Source: Legionellaceae bacterium (GTDB taxonomy: Bacteria; Pseudomonadota; Gammaproteobacteria; Legionellales; Legionellaceae). Taken from it: a stretch of DNA of 42,892 nucleotides. The position numbers were made by a program, and so were the translations under genes. The notes under the pieces are model-generated. The model worked only from the letters and a program-made list of their open reading frames with translations, was not told where the DNA came from and made no database searches. Positions 1 through 9,436 of this stretch are shown piece after piece. The DNA lies in contig JARGNV010000001.1 in the NCBI GenBank assembly GCA_029212465.1, positions 1 through 42,892 of the forward strand, written 5' to 3'. Position 1 is the stretch's first letter; the number at the start of each line of letters is the position of its first letter.

Positions 1-94
1 CTAATAAATCATCTGGCAGCATATGCTTAAACACTCCTCTAGGTGCCTTTCCAACGGGTGTGCGCAAGATGTCCACTACATATACACTTGTCAT
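1..94 (-). CDS. Acetyl-CoA C-acyltransferase (thiolase), N-terminal fragment
   Basis: This is the start of a gene that runs off the left edge; only about 31 codons are visible. The translation begins MTSVYVVDILRTPVGKAP and continues RGVFKHMLPDDLL, which matches the conserved N-terminus of thiolases (VDxxRTPxGK). Thiolases perform the last beta-oxidation step, cleaving 3-ketoacyl-CoA with CoA to give acetyl-CoA. The ATG at 94 follows an AAGGAG ribosome binding site. It lies 25 bases after the stop of the hydratase/dehydrogenase gene on the same strand, so the two probably form one operon. The catalytic cysteine and histidines lie outside the window, so a degradative or a biosynthetic thiolase cannot be told apart directly; the partner gene favours fatty-acid degradation. 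Confidence 0.85.
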   Translation of the reverse strand, partial: MTSVYVVDILRTPVGKAPRGVFKHMLPDDLL

Positions 95-119
95 GAATGA
101 CTCTCCTTGTTATTGCTGC

Positions 120-2477
120 TTAATTTCGAAGGGGTTTACCGGTATCTAACATATGTCGGATACGCGCCTGTGTTAGTGGTGTATCCGCTAAGCACATGAA
201 TGCCTCGCGCTCAAGACGCAATACCCACGCCTCATCCACCTCGGTGCCCGCATCAACACTACCCCCTGTCATTACATAAGCAAGCTGGGATGCTAAAAAT
301 GCATCGTGTTTACTAATAAATTGGCCAGCCTCAAAGTTTGCTAAGACTCCTTTCAGTTGCGCACACCCCTCACGGCCTGCCACTTTAAAGCGTGCAGGCA
401 TGGGTGGTGTATAGTTTTCAGCCTGCATCGCCTGAATACGATGAAAAGCTGCAAATAACACCTCACCCGCATGCATCATGCAGGTATCTTTTGTGCGTAA
501 AAAACCACGCGCTAGTGCCTCAGACGCACTACCTGCCACAACGGCCATTGCTGCTTGCTCAAAATAAGGATATAAGCGTGGCATTAAATCGTTCCCAACC
601 GTCAACTGTGCGGCACGTAACGCAAACTCTTTAGAGCCGCCACCTGCGGGAATCAGGCCAACGCCCGCCTCTACGAGTCCTGGATATGACTCAAATGCTG
701 CAACCACCGCATCACTTTGCATCAAAAGCTCACATCCGCCTCCCAGTGCACGCCCCCGCAGTGCTGAAACCACAGGCACTGTGCTATATTTCAGACGCAT
801 CAGTACATTTTGAAAATTATGTACCATATCCGCCAAGGCCGCCATTTGATGGGTTTCAATGAAGTGTGCAACAGCTGACAAGTCAGCACCTGAGCTAAAG
901 TTCATCGGATTATGTTGATAAACAATCATGCCCTGACAACGCGCTTCTGCAACTGAAATGGCTTCGTCCAAGCCATCTAAAACCGCCTGTCCAATGGTGT
1001 TTGACTTACTCTTAAATGATAACACGCCCACTTCTTCTTGAAGGTGCGTCAAACAAACCCCATCGTTTTCAAATAAAATGTTCGCTTTATCAGGCCTTTT
1101 TGCAGCTGACCATTGGCGCGCATATACTGGCAACTCAGAGCACCCCTGATATGCATCACTCGATGGTGAAAAAGCTGTATCTCCACGATAAAATGCAAAG
1201 TTTTTAGCCTCTACCCAGCCAGGAAGTGCTACAGGTGCCATCGTGCTTTTTTCAGTATTGCTTTCAGCTATCCACTCGCACATATCAGACACACCAAATG
1301 CCTGCCACGTTTCAAATGGACCTTGCTTCCAACCAAACCCCCACTGTAATGCTAAGTCAATATCTCGCACATTATCCGCAATGTTTTCCAGATGAAACGC
1401 CGCATAATGAAATAAATCTCTAAAACATGAGCAAATCAATTCAGCCTCTGGATGACTCGATGCGCGCAACGCTGTAATTTGTTCGCCTGGTGTTTTCAAT
1501 TGAAAAATCGCTTTCACTTCATCAGACACCGATGCTTGTACTGGTCTGTAATCTTTGAGTGCAATATCATACACTTCAAGCACTTTACCCTGTTTGCGAT
1601 ACACGCCCTGCCCTGTTTTTTGACCAAGGTGGCCTGCTTCGATGAGTTGTTGTAACCAAGCAGGCAAAGTGAAAAATGTATGCCATGGATCATCTTTTAA
1701 ATGCTCATCCATGGTATGAACGACATGTCCCAAGGTATCAAGGCCTACTACATCCATTGTACGAAATGTTGCTGACTTGGGGCGCCCTAAAAGCCCCCCC
1801 GTTAATGCATCAACCACTTCAAGCCCGAGCCCTAAGCGCTCTGCATGATGCAGTGTTGCAAGCAGCGAAAACACACCCACTCGATTTGCAATAAAGTTAG
1901 GGGTATCTTTCGCACGCACAACGCCCTTACCAAGCCTGCTGGTTAGCCATGTTTCTAACTGATTTAATAATTCAGGCGTCGTTTGTTTTGAAGGAATCAG
2001 CTCTGCCAAATGCATATAACGTGGCGGATTAAAAAAATGAATCCCGCAAAAACGAGATTGCAATGCACCAGGTAGCACGGATGCGAGTGTATTAATGCTT
2101 AAGCCTGAGGTGTTGCTCACAACAATTGCATTTGCACGCACATGTGGCGCAATACGTTGATAAAGCGCTTCTTTCCAATCAAGCCGCTCACCAATAGCTT
2201 CAATAATTAAGTCGCAATCGGCCAATTCTTCCAAATCAGTTTCATACTGACGCGGCAATAATAAGTGCGCAGTTTCTTTGGTGCCTAACGGCGAAGGTTT
2301 GAGTTTACCAAGTTTTTTAATACTGCTTTTAACCAATTGATATGGATCATGCCCTTCAGTTGCTAAATCATATAAACGGGTTTCAATCTTTGCGTTTACA
2401 ACATGGGCTGCAATTTGCGCACCCATTACGCCTGCGCCTAGTACGGCAACTTTTTTAATGAAGAATGGCTCCTGCAT
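120..2477 (-). CDS. 3-hydroxyacyl-CoA dehydrogenase / enoyl-CoA hydratase fusion protein
   Basis: Bifunctional beta-oxidation enzyme of 785 residues that hydrates 2-enoyl-CoA and oxidises the 3-hydroxyacyl-CoA with NAD+. The dehydrogenase comes first: a Rossmann motif GAGVMG at about 15-20, the catalytic region GIHFFNP with His147, and Glu159. Two dehydrogenase C-terminal domains follow (about 190-400), then a crotonase domain (about 465-650) with GGGCEL and a second glutamate in VEAGVGLIP, matching the two catalytic glutamates of enoyl-CoA hydratases. This dehydrogenase-first order is that of Bacillus FadN and is the reverse of E. coli FadB; the length also fits FadN. The ATG at 2477 has an AGGAG site. 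The thiolase fragment lies directly downstream. The family is sure; substrate chain length is not known. Confidence 0.93.
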   Translation of the reverse strand: MQEPFFIKKVAVLGAGVMGAQIAAHVVNAKIETRLYDLATEGHDPYQLVKSSIKKLGKLKPSPLGTKETAHLLLPRQYETDLEELADCDLIIEAIGERLDWKEALYQRIAPHVRANAIVVSNTSGLSINTLASVLPGALQSRFCGIHFFNPPRYMHLAELIPSKQTTPELLNQLETWLTSRLGKGVVRAKDTPNFIANRVGVFSLLATLHHAERLGLGLEVVDALTGGLLGRPKSATFRTMDVVGLDTLGHVVHTMDEHLKDDPWHTFFTLPAWLQQLIEAGHLGQKTGQGVYRKQGKVLEVYDIALKDYRPVQASVSDEVKAIFQLKTPGEQITALRASSHPEAELICSCFRDLFHYAAFHLENIADNVRDIDLALQWGFGWKQGPFETWQAFGVSDMCEWIAESNTEKSTMAPVALPGWVEAKNFAFYRGDTAFSPSSDAYQGCSELPVYARQWSAAKRPDKANILFENDGVCLTHLQEEVGVLSFKSKSNTIGQAVLDGLDEAISVAEARCQGMIVYQHNPMNFSSGADLSAVAHFIETHQMAALADMVHNFQNVLMRLKYSTVPVVSALRGRALGGGCELLMQSDAVVAAFESYPGLVEAGVGLIPAGGGSKEFALRAAQLTVGNDLMPRLYPYFEQAAMAVVAGSASEALARGFLRTKDTCMMHAGEVLFAAFHRIQAMQAENYTPPMPARFKVAGREGCAQLKGVLANFEAGQFISKHDAFLASQLAYVMTGGSVDAGTEVDEAWVLRLEREAFMCLADTPLTQARIRHMLDTGKPLRN

Positions 2478-2500
2478 ACGCTACAACTCCTGTTAAAATT

Positions 2501-2545
2501 AACTTGGCTCGAAGTATACCCCAGGAAATTATTTTCTTGCAGCGG
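2501..2545 (-). promoter_or_regulatory. Possible sigma70 promoter of the beta-oxidation operon
   Basis: On the minus strand a TATACT -10 box lies at 2513-2518, just upstream of the hydratase/dehydrogenase start. A weak -35 (TGCAAG/CTGCAA) lies about 17-18 bases further upstream. The -10 is good and the -35 poor. No FadR-like operator was recognised. Confidence 0.3.
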
Positions 2546-2590
2546 TTTTTTAAGTATGATTGATTTTGAACCGTGAGATAAGGTGTACGG

Positions 2591-3292
2591 ATGAAGCAAC
2601 TGGTTTTATTTTATCTCTTTTCTTTATCATTTTTTGCACACAGCATGGGCTCTCACCCCATCAATTGGGATAAAGCCATTGACAACGCTGTGCATCGCTA
2701 TGGACTTCAAACAGAGCCCGAACTCATCCATTTTTTTGAAAAAGCTGCTGTCGCATATCCCCCCAAACAAATCGCACTACTTGCTTTTAAAAAAGAACAA
2801 AAATTGCAGCTATGGGCCAAAAATAGAAATAAAACATGGCGCCATATTCATACTTACCCCCTCACTGCATCGAGTGGATACTTAGGGCCCAAACTCAAGG
2901 AGCATGATTTACAAATTCCAGAAGGCATTTATAGGCTCACGGCGTTTAATCCCTTCAGTCAAATGCATTTATCAATGAAAATTAATTACCCAAATGCATT
3001 CGATAGAAAAAAAGCAGCTGAAGAAGGTCGGAAAAAGCTCGGTGGAAACATTTTCTTACACGGAAAATCAGAGTCTGTGGGTTGCCTTGCAGTAGGTGAC
3101 CATGCTATCAATCAACTTTTTTTGCTCTCGCGTCGTGTTGGTCTTAACCAAGTTCAAGTGATTATTGCGCCCAATGATTTAAGACGCGCTAAGCCTAAAA
3201 CCAAAATACACATGCAGCCCTACTGGCTTCCTGAACTCTATCATCAAATTGAGCGCAAACTCAGCACGTTTCCCTTAAGAGAGCATGCTTAG
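2591..3292 (+). CDS. L,D-transpeptidase-fold (YkuD) periplasmic protein, YafK/DpaA-like
   Basis: Exported protein of 233 residues with an N-terminal signal sequence (about 1-20). The active-site block FLHGKSESVGC gives His157 and Cys165 of the YkuD motif HGxx...SxGC, so the nucleophile is present. The preceding stretch NYPNAFDRKKA, and the pattern of an alkyl-sized hydrophobic N-terminus followed by one catalytic domain without LysM or SH3, resemble E. coli YafK (DpaA). DpaA acts on the peptidoglycan-Lpp linkage rather than making 3-3 crosslinks. A role in cell-wall editing in the periplasm is therefore likely, while crosslinking versus hydrolysis is open. The start follows an AAGGTG site. 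The gene stands alone, divergent from the beta-oxidation operon. Confidence 0.85.
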   Translation: MKQLVLFYLFSLSFFAHSMGSHPINWDKAIDNAVHRYGLQTEPELIHFFEKAAVAYPPKQIALLAFKKEQKLQLWAKNRNKTWRHIHTYPLTASSGYLGPKLKEHDLQIPEGIYRLTAFNPFSQMHLSMKINYPNAFDRKKAAEEGRKKLGGNIFLHGKSESVGCLAVGDHAINQLFLLSRRVGLNQVQVIIAPNDLRRAKPKTKIHMQPYWLPELYHQIERKLSTFPLREHA

Positions 3293-3324
3293 AGCAATTT
3301 TCTAGGTGAATACGCCCGCCTGCA

Positions 3325-5115
3325 TTACACCAAAACAAGTGGCGCATAAAGCGCCGCCTCATCATCTACTGCAGCTGTTTCTTCCAACGCTTTCTTATGA
3401 GTGGTTCTCGAAGTTGCGTCAGGCGCTTTACCAAACATCCATTGACACACAGCGTGTCCAGCCGAATAAGTCCCTCTGAAAAGTAAAACGAGTGCAACAG
3501 GTAATATCAGTGCGAGCGTTGATGCAGCCAATGAAATAGCAAGCCACGAGCTGACAGCTACAGCCATCTCAACACCTGGTACCAGCAAGGCCTGGCAAGC
3601 ACCGAGTAAGGCACCCCCCACTGCAGCGCCTGTTAGCAGCAGTGGTGTACGCGACCAAATCGGGCGGGCTGCTTCAAGATAATCTTTCGATGCACCCGAT
3701 GGCATCTCCCAAAGGCGCTCCGCCAAATAATACCCATGTCGAAGGCTTGTAATAAACGGTAGTGTTAGCCCAATAAACACGCACAACGGTAATATGCTTG
3801 AAAGCTGTATACAATTAATCAGCGCCAACAACGGTGGAACAAACGTTACAGTAGCTCTATCAACACTAAAAAACATCGAATTCCAAGAAGCATCTTTTTT
3901 TATTTTAGTATGTATAACAGACGTTTCCCGCAGCTCATGCAAGCCTGCTTTTAACGCTTTGATTGACTCAGACACAGCCTCGCCAAAAAAAGAACTTTTT
4001 ATATGATGCGCGCGAATCACATCATGTTTAAAAAATTTATCAGAGGCTTCTCGAAATGCGAGCAGTGCAGCTGTAGAACGCTTACTATACGCCCAAGTAT
4101 GTACAGCTTGCCTCATTTCATAAAAACAACGCTTAGATGCTTTTTTTTGTCGCTCAGCTGCTGGAATTTTCTCTTCAACGGCATGTAACAACCGTTCAAA
4201 ACGACTACGCAACGCAGCCGATTCCGTCATCATAAGCCGTGGCATATAAAGGCCAATTGGCGCATTAGGAGTTAATAACGCGTTATCTTCTGCAGACCCA
4301 CTAAAGTTTAACGGTGCAGGATAACCGCCTAATGCTGCATGACTATCGTCAGTACTTGCAAGCCTCAGTGAATTTGCTCGAAGAAAGTGCTCAAGCAACT
4401 CAGTAAAGCGTGTCTCTTCACTTTTAGGTGTACCTTTATACATCACACCTTTCAGTTCTGCAGGCGTCTTAGGTGGTTGAATAACAGGCTCGCTTGGCGC
4501 AAGCGCATGAGCCGACGCACTCAATAAAATATGAATAAAACGTAACATCTCAGCAGGCGTTGTATCCTTTCTGCTGACTAAATAATTCTTGGCTTCGCCT
4601 CCTAATAGCTGTAGGCGTTCTGAGGATATATATTTTCGAAGGCTAACAAGTGCTTCGGACTCTTCTGAAAGGGCTGCCTTACAAACTGCTTTTCGCGTTA
4701 CATCAGACACTTCTTCTTCATCGCCGCTCTTGGGCCTATCTTCATCTAAGAAAAGGCCTTCATACTGAAGAGAAGCCATGATTTCTTTCTGTTGCAACGG
4801 GGTTAATTTGAGATAGGGGCGACTCATTTCTTGTTTGACATCTGCCGCTATGGCAGCTGTCACATCTCGCGCACTAAAATTGAGTGACTGAGTCAATAAC
4901 TTGTCTAACGCCGTAATCACGTACGCATCAACATTTGGCTCAAACGTCCCGGTTTCAGGGCCTAAAAAGATTTGAGTTTTAAAGTGCCAAGTATTTCCTA
5001 CTTTCCAAACCTGCATTTTTCTTTCAGGAAGCGCGGTATTATCAGGTTTAAAGCCACACCACTCAATCTTTTCGGGCGATAAGGATGCATATAAAGCATC
5101 TAAATCTAACGGCAT
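3325..5115 (-). CDS. Hypothetical protein with C-terminal membrane segments
   Basis: I do not recognise this 596-residue protein. Residues 1-400 are soluble and mostly helical, with an acidic stretch (GDEEEVSD, about 131-138). Residues 421-455 and 490-546 hold about three to four hydrophobic segments, and the last 40 residues are hydrophilic, ending in an acidic patch (EETAAVDDEA) and a short hydrophobic tail. The start is supported by AGGGA six to seven bases before ATG. It begins 15 bases after the hpt stop, so it is probably co-transcribed with hpt. A large soluble head, a membrane hairpin near the C-terminus and a Glu/Asp-rich tail are common in type IV secreted effectors of Legionellales. 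That reading is an inference only, and a resident inner-membrane protein is equally possible. Confidence 0.75.
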   Translation of the reverse strand: MPLDLDALYASLSPEKIEWCGFKPDNTALPERKMQVWKVGNTWHFKTQIFLGPETGTFEPNVDAYVITALDKLLTQSLNFSARDVTAAIAADVKQEMSRPYLKLTPLQQKEIMASLQYEGLFLDEDRPKSGDEEEVSDVTRKAVCKAALSEESEALVSLRKYISSERLQLLGGEAKNYLVSRKDTTPAEMLRFIHILLSASAHALAPSEPVIQPPKTPAELKGVMYKGTPKSEETRFTELLEHFLRANSLRLASTDDSHAALGGYPAPLNFSGSAEDNALLTPNAPIGLYMPRLMMTESAALRSRFERLLHAVEEKIPAAERQKKASKRCFYEMRQAVHTWAYSKRSTAALLAFREASDKFFKHDVIRAHHIKSSFFGEAVSESIKALKAGLHELRETSVIHTKIKKDASWNSMFFSVDRATVTFVPPLLALINCIQLSSILPLCVFIGLTLPFITSLRHGYYLAERLWEMPSGASKDYLEAARPIWSRTPLLLTGAAVGGALLGACQALLVPGVEMAVAVSSWLAISLAASTLALILPVALVLLFRGTYSAGHAVCQWMFGKAPDATSRTTHKKALEETAAVDDEAALYAPLVLV

Positions 5116-5130
5116 ACGCTTCCCTGAAAC

Positions 5131-5691
5131 TTATTCATGCTCAGGTGATACTACAAAAATACCCGGCACATTGCGTAAATACTCCTGATAATCCATACCA
5201 TAACCATAAATAAAATGATCGTCCACTTCCAAGCCAACATAATCAGCTTTTGTCAGACCCTCACTAACACGCGTATGCTGCTTATCAACTAAAACCGCTG
5301 TTTTCACCTCACGCGCACCCATTGATTTAATCTCAGAGATAATCGCTGCAAGGGTTACCCCCCCGTCCAAAATATCATCCACAATCAGTACGTTACGATC
5401 GGTAAAATCGATAGTGGGTTTTGCACGCCAATGCAGTTCGCCACCTTGTGTCTCCCCCTGATAACGAGTGGCATGCACATAGTCAAGCTCTAAAGGAAAC
5501 TGAAGCCGCACTAACAAGTGTCCAAGCGGAATCAGTCCACCTATCATCACGCACAAAACAATCGGATTTTTGTCATGAAAATCTATATGGATGGCTTTTG
5601 CCATTTTATCTAGCGCTGCTTCTATCTCTTCGAGAGAAAACAATTGAGTGGATTTATCGTGTACTTCTTGAATTTCACTTAAAACAGTCAT
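5131..5691 (-). CDS. hpt: Hypoxanthine-guanine phosphoribosyltransferase
   Basis: Purine salvage enzyme that joins hypoxanthine or guanine to PRPP to give IMP or GMP in the cytosol. Its 186 residues are the usual length. The PRPP-binding loop [11 protein letters not shown] is at 101-111, and the segment [17 protein letters not shown] near the C-terminus is the base-recognition region typical of HGPRTs (the FxxGYG part). A good sigma70 promoter (TTGATA, 17 bases, TATAGT) lies just upstream. No strong ribosome binding site is visible before the ATG. The hypothetical membrane protein follows after 15 bases and is probably read from the same promoter. Confidence 0.95.
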   Translation of the reverse strand: MTVLSEIQEVHDKSTQLFSLEEIEAALDKMAKAIHIDFHDKNPIVLCVMIGGLIPLGHLLVRLQFPLELDYVHATRYQGETQGGELHWRAKPTIDFTDRNVLIVDDILDGGVTLAAIISEIKSMGAREVKTAVLVDKQHTRVSEGLTKADYVGLEVDDHFIYGYGMDYQEYLRNVPGIFVVSPEHE

Positions 5692-5721
5692 AGAAAAAAA
5701 CCAGGCTAAAAATTAGTCGCA

Positions 5722-5750
5722 ACTATACAATATGAGTACGTCTTTATCAA
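5722..5750 (-). promoter_or_regulatory. Sigma70-type promoter of hpt
   Basis: On the minus strand, TTGATA (5745-5750) and TATAGT (5722-5727) are separated by exactly 17 bases. Transcription would start near 5715, about 24 bases before the hpt ATG at 5691. Confidence 0.6.
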
Positions 5751-5775
5751 TTGTTTTCTGGCGAATGGTATGATT

Positions 5776-6507
5776 TTATCCCGGTAAAAAAAGAGGTTCC
5801 CTACGCGTTCGAAGCTTTGTTGTTAAAGGTAATTTTTGATATTTCTGCATTGCCATACAATAAAAGCCTGCAGGAAAAAGTGACATCATTTTTCCCATTT
5901 CATTTAAAAACAAACTATTTTTTATCCATTTTTCACAAGTTATAGGTGGCACATAATAAAAAGTTTCAAACCTTTTTTGTTCATAGCCTCGATTCAAAAA
6001 TGCGCGCTTTAACACCAGTGGCGAGTGGGGTCTCAAACCTGCCTGCCCAAGTGTTGAAAGCCCTTGACAAGCAAGTGATGCCCCCCACAAACTAACCGGA
6101 TTAATCCCTAGAAAAATGACATGACCCATTGGCTTTAATATTCTGTCAATTTCATCCAACGGGCTCTTATACCGTCCAAATATTTCAAGCATCATCGGAA
6201 CAATCACCACATCGACACTATTTCGACACAAAGGTAGATGAGTCAGTGATGTAATAAAACTTGCCGTGGGTATATTCAAACAGGGCGTTGCCAACCACAT
6301 TTTTTTAAAGGCACTATCAGAAAGCCAAAGGTTTTCGCCACACAGCCCCAGTTGCAATACCGCCTCACGCTCTAAATACGTACTACACTGCGAAAACTGC
6401 ATTAAAAATGCAGCGCCTAAGTAATGTCCTTGAGGTGTTTTAAACCAGTCATCTAAAGCACGATAGCGATGCCTTTGCTCATCTAGGTTCACAGATGTTA
6501 CCGTCAT
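5776..6507 (-). CDS. SAM-dependent methyltransferase (class I), YafS-like
   Basis: A 243-residue protein that resembles the short class I methyltransferases of the E. coli YafS group. The SAM-binding strand and loop read VLQLGLCGEN near residue 52. A middle segment with LEIFGRYKSPLDEIDRILKP matches the post-motif region that ends in a conserved RxLKPxG turn (here RILKPMGHVIFLG), and NPVSLWG follows, as is common in this group. The substrate is unknown. The ATG at 6507, preceded by AGG at seven bases, is preferred over an adjacent TTG one codon upstream. It lies 66 bases downstream of the PEP carboxylase-like gene on the same strand and may be co-transcribed with it. Confidence 0.8.
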   Translation of the reverse strand: MTVTSVNLDEQRHRYRALDDWFKTPQGHYLGAAFLMQFSQCSTYLEREAVLQLGLCGENLWLSDSAFKKMWLATPCLNIPTASFITSLTHLPLCRNSVDVVIVPMMLEIFGRYKSPLDEIDRILKPMGHVIFLGINPVSLWGASLACQGLSTLGQAGLRPHSPLVLKRAFLNRGYEQKRFETFYYVPPITCEKWIKNSLFLNEMGKMMSLFPAGFYCMAMQKYQKLPLTTKLRTRREPLFLPG

Positions 6508-6573
6508 CAAAGCCTATCTGTTTTTGTACCATGCTGACAGACCAAACAGCAAGCCTTCTTTCATTCAAGCATG

Positions 6574-9378
6574 CTATTGATGAGCTAATTTACCTGTTTG
6601 CTCATCCTGAAACACATCAAGTGCAAGCTGCTCTCCTGAAATGGCCTGCTCGTGCAATGGGCTCATTTGCCCTGCAATCATCGCGGGACCTGTCACAACC
6701 CATCCCCCGCCTCGACATGCTAAAACGGCATTTTCTTTCGTTTGTTCAGAAGGATGCGCTTCATAAGCTGTAACACATGCACGCAGCCGTGCAAAATAAG
6801 GCAACAGTGCGCGTGTTTCTTCTGCGAGGCGCACCATATCGCCTGCAACTGTATCCATAAACCCTAGGGCCATTTCGTTCACAGGTACATCATGTTGATT
6901 AGCATCTTCTAAATACTTGCTTGCTCGTTGAGATACATCCCCAGAAAAAAAGTGCGTACTACACGCCAATAAACGCTTTGCAGTCACTTCAATATGCGCA
7001 AGCATACAATGCAGATGATATGCTTTTGGCATGGTATTCGTTATGTATAAATCCGCCCATGCGTCAATCTGTGAAACAGATGGCGTGTTTCCCCCATTCA
7101 CACGAAGCCAGGCCGACTCAAAGTCGGCAACCGCTATCGAAAACCATACTTTATAAACAATATCTTTTAACACGGTCATGTCATCTAACAACAATGGAAG
7201 ATGCGCTAATACACTGGGAGATAGCGCAAGCATGCCTTCCATACTCATAAAAATATCCCACTGAATGCCTGTGAGCACATACAAGTTCACAACGCCTATT
7301 GCTCTGATATTGGTTGGATCGTCTAAAGTACTTTTTGAGCCTGCGCGCGAGCTGACATTTAATGCGCGCTCTAGCTCAAACGATGTTAAATGCGTTAATA
7401 AAGCTTTATTGGTTGAGCTGTTTATAAATTGCTCGTAACGCTGTGTGCAAGTAGACTCTATCAGCTCTAAGGCTGAAAAAGCATCTGGCTCATTCAAGCC
7501 CAAGCGTCGAAACTCTTCTGCTCTAAAATGACTTTCAGCAGGATGCCCAACCACCCGATGTAAATACGCAAGATAAGCCCCTGTTGCACCTAAGTTTCTA
7601 AATGCATCAAAATGTTGCTGCGTTGCATGTGCCTCAAGCGCCGATGAACCATGGCGTCTTTTAGCGTCTCCCCCAAACCCATGCAATACCAACAGCTTAA
7701 CCTGCGCCAGGCGCTCATCTCCGTTCTGATAATCTTCAAGCGTTTGAGCTGCATCAAGCATGGCACGCAGTAATGCAATATAAACAAAAATACCCCCTTT
7801 TTTTCCCAGATCGCTAACCCCCCCCACATACGAAAACACATGACTTTTTACAATTTTGTCTCGAATGGCTGTGTCTCGGAACATCCCATCGAGGGTTTTA
7901 GAAAAGTGTCTGATATCTTTAGGCGTTTCACATAAAATAAGTGGATTTACGGGGTATTGTTGAATTTGCCCTATCCGCAGTCGACCCGCGAGATAAGCCG
8001 AAAAATAAAACAACACCGAGACTTCATCCAAGTTCACCTTTCCCTCGGTTTCAGAAAAAATATACGATGGAAAAATATCACGATGCTTTAAAACAAAATC
8101 GAGCCTTGCAAGCTCTTGCTGCGTCTCTTTGCCAAATAACTCAGTTTTTGACTTAAGCGATTCAAAATAACGTGGATGCTTGCGCAATGCAGCCAACAGC
8201 TTTTGGCGTTCAGATACGCATAAGTCCGCATAAACACCCCCACTGAGTGCAAGTTGCACTTCTCGAAATTCATCGGCTAATAAACCAAATAAATCATTGA
8301 GTACACGTCGATTAAGATGTGTCGTTTGCCGAGTATACTCTTTCAATCCTCCAAAAAAGCCTGCCAAGTCGATTAAGTCACATAAGGCAAGTACTTCTTC
8401 GGCTAAAGCATCATTTGAAGTTGTCTTCGTGTCAGCCTCGCTAAAGGAAGCCGCCACTTTCTGAAGTGAAAATAAAGTGCGCTTTTTAACCTTTTCACTG
8501 CCGACAACATCAAACCAAATGCCTGATTCAATGGCTTCTACACAACGACTGAAATAGTCGTGTGTATCTTGTAAAGTGGCGCGCTCAAGTAAATGTACCT
8601 TTTTATCAAGTTGTCTTAAAATGCGCTGCAAACTCGCTAAATATAACTCTAAAATAGCGCGTTGCAATGACGGAATGGTGCTCTCAAGCGTTTCTCGCGT
8701 GCGCTTATCATTCCCATCAAAATCAGCCTTACTCCAACTAAAGACATGGCGAAATGATTCCATTAAAGCCACCTTCAGACGGCCGGAAATCATTTCATAC
8801 TCACCCCCATGCACCCTTTGAAATTGTTTTACAATTTGCTCATGAAACTTCGGAAAAACAGACAAAATACGTTTATACAAAAATAACGCAAAGTCAGCTT
8901 CATCCTCTGGGGTTAAATGTGTTTCTGGAACGAGTCGCCCCTCGGCCCACGCCTGGATGGCCTGAGTCAATGCTACACTATCTCTCGATGCATGCCCTTT
9001 TTGTGCTTCAAGTTGCATTAAACCATCGATGATATAGCATAAGTTTTGAATGGCGACAATTGAAAGGGGGTAGGTCGGATGAGACGTGATGACCGGCATG
9101 AGCGGATATTTTTTAAACTTCATTTCTAACACATCTAGTTTTTTTTCCAAACTAAGCTGTGGTGAAATTGCCGCAATCAACTGAAATGCGCGGCTTGGTG
9201 CGTCTCTATCTTTTAAAGCATTTTGATAAGCTTCAAGGATAATATCCTGTCTTATTTCTAACCCAACACGCACCTCATTTGAAAGCGCTTTTTGAAATAA
9301 CGGTTTAAATACTTCCGAAACAAACGCTTTTCCATAAGTTACACTGCCTGAGCAGAACACCTTACGCGACTTCGTCAT
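6574..9378 (-). CDS. ppc: Divergent phosphoenolpyruvate carboxylase
   Basis: A 934-residue member of the PEP carboxylase family, which carboxylates PEP to oxaloacetate to refill the TCA cycle. Family landmarks appear in order but are strongly altered: SHPT with His100 (usual TAHPT), DGN 221-223, Glu484 and Asp523 as likely metal ligands (CETPKD; VSDLGKKGG for the usual SDSAKDAG), and Arg678 (SSRAG) and Arg692 (IRAIG). The glycine-rich HGRGG loop is HGFGG (566-570), so one arginine important for bicarbonate chemistry is Phe568, though a following Arg574/575 remains. The usual C-terminal NTG ending, part of the aspartate inhibitor site, is absent. The ATG at 9378 is preferred over a TTG seven codons upstream; both lack a strong ribosome binding site. 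Family membership is likely; activity and regulation are uncertain. Confidence 0.75.
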   Translation of the reverse strand: MTKSRKVFCSGSVTYGKAFVSEVFKPLFQKALSNEVRVGLEIRQDIILEAYQNALKDRDAPSRAFQLIAAISPQLSLEKKLDVLEMKFKKYPLMPVITSHPTYPLSIVAIQNLCYIIDGLMQLEAQKGHASRDSVALTQAIQAWAEGRLVPETHLTPEDEADFALFLYKRILSVFPKFHEQIVKQFQRVHGGEYEMISGRLKVALMESFRHVFSWSKADFDGNDKRTRETLESTIPSLQRAILELYLASLQRILRQLDKKVHLLERATLQDTHDYFSRCVEAIESGIWFDVVGSEKVKKRTLFSLQKVAASFSEADTKTTSNDALAEEVLALCDLIDLAGFFGGLKEYTRQTTHLNRRVLNDLFGLLADEFREVQLALSGGVYADLCVSERQKLLAALRKHPRYFESLKSKTELFGKETQQELARLDFVLKHRDIFPSYIFSETEGKVNLDEVSVLFYFSAYLAGRLRIGQIQQYPVNPLILCETPKDIRHFSKTLDGMFRDTAIRDKIVKSHVFSYVGGVSDLGKKGGIFVYIALLRAMLDAAQTLEDYQNGDERLAQVKLLVLHGFGGDAKRRHGSSALEAHATQQHFDAFRNLGATGAYLAYLHRVVGHPAESHFRAEEFRRLGLNEPDAFSALELIESTCTQRYEQFINSSTNKALLTHLTSFELERALNVSSRAGSKSTLDDPTNIRAIGVVNLYVLTGIQWDIFMSMEGMLALSPSVLAHLPLLLDDMTVLKDIVYKVWFSIAVADFESAWLRVNGGNTPSVSQIDAWADLYITNTMPKAYHLHCMLAHIEVTAKRLLACSTHFFSGDVSQRASKYLEDANQHDVPVNEMALGFMDTVAGDMVRLAEETRALLPYFARLRACVTAYEAHPSEQTKENAVLACRGGGWVVTGPAMIAGQMSPLHEQAISGEQLALDVFQDEQTGKLAHQ

Positions 9379-9436
9379 AAGAAAGCACCATGTTTTCAAT
9401 CATTGAAAGCTATTAGTCCATATCATTGCCCTAATA

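Noticed and set aside
3293-3324. Terminator between the transpeptidase-like gene and the convergent membrane protein gene
   Set aside because: No stem of useful length or T-run in the 32 bases.
9379-9399. TTG start for the PEP carboxylase-like gene at 9399
   Set aside because: No ribosome binding site precedes it and an ATG lies seven codons downstream.
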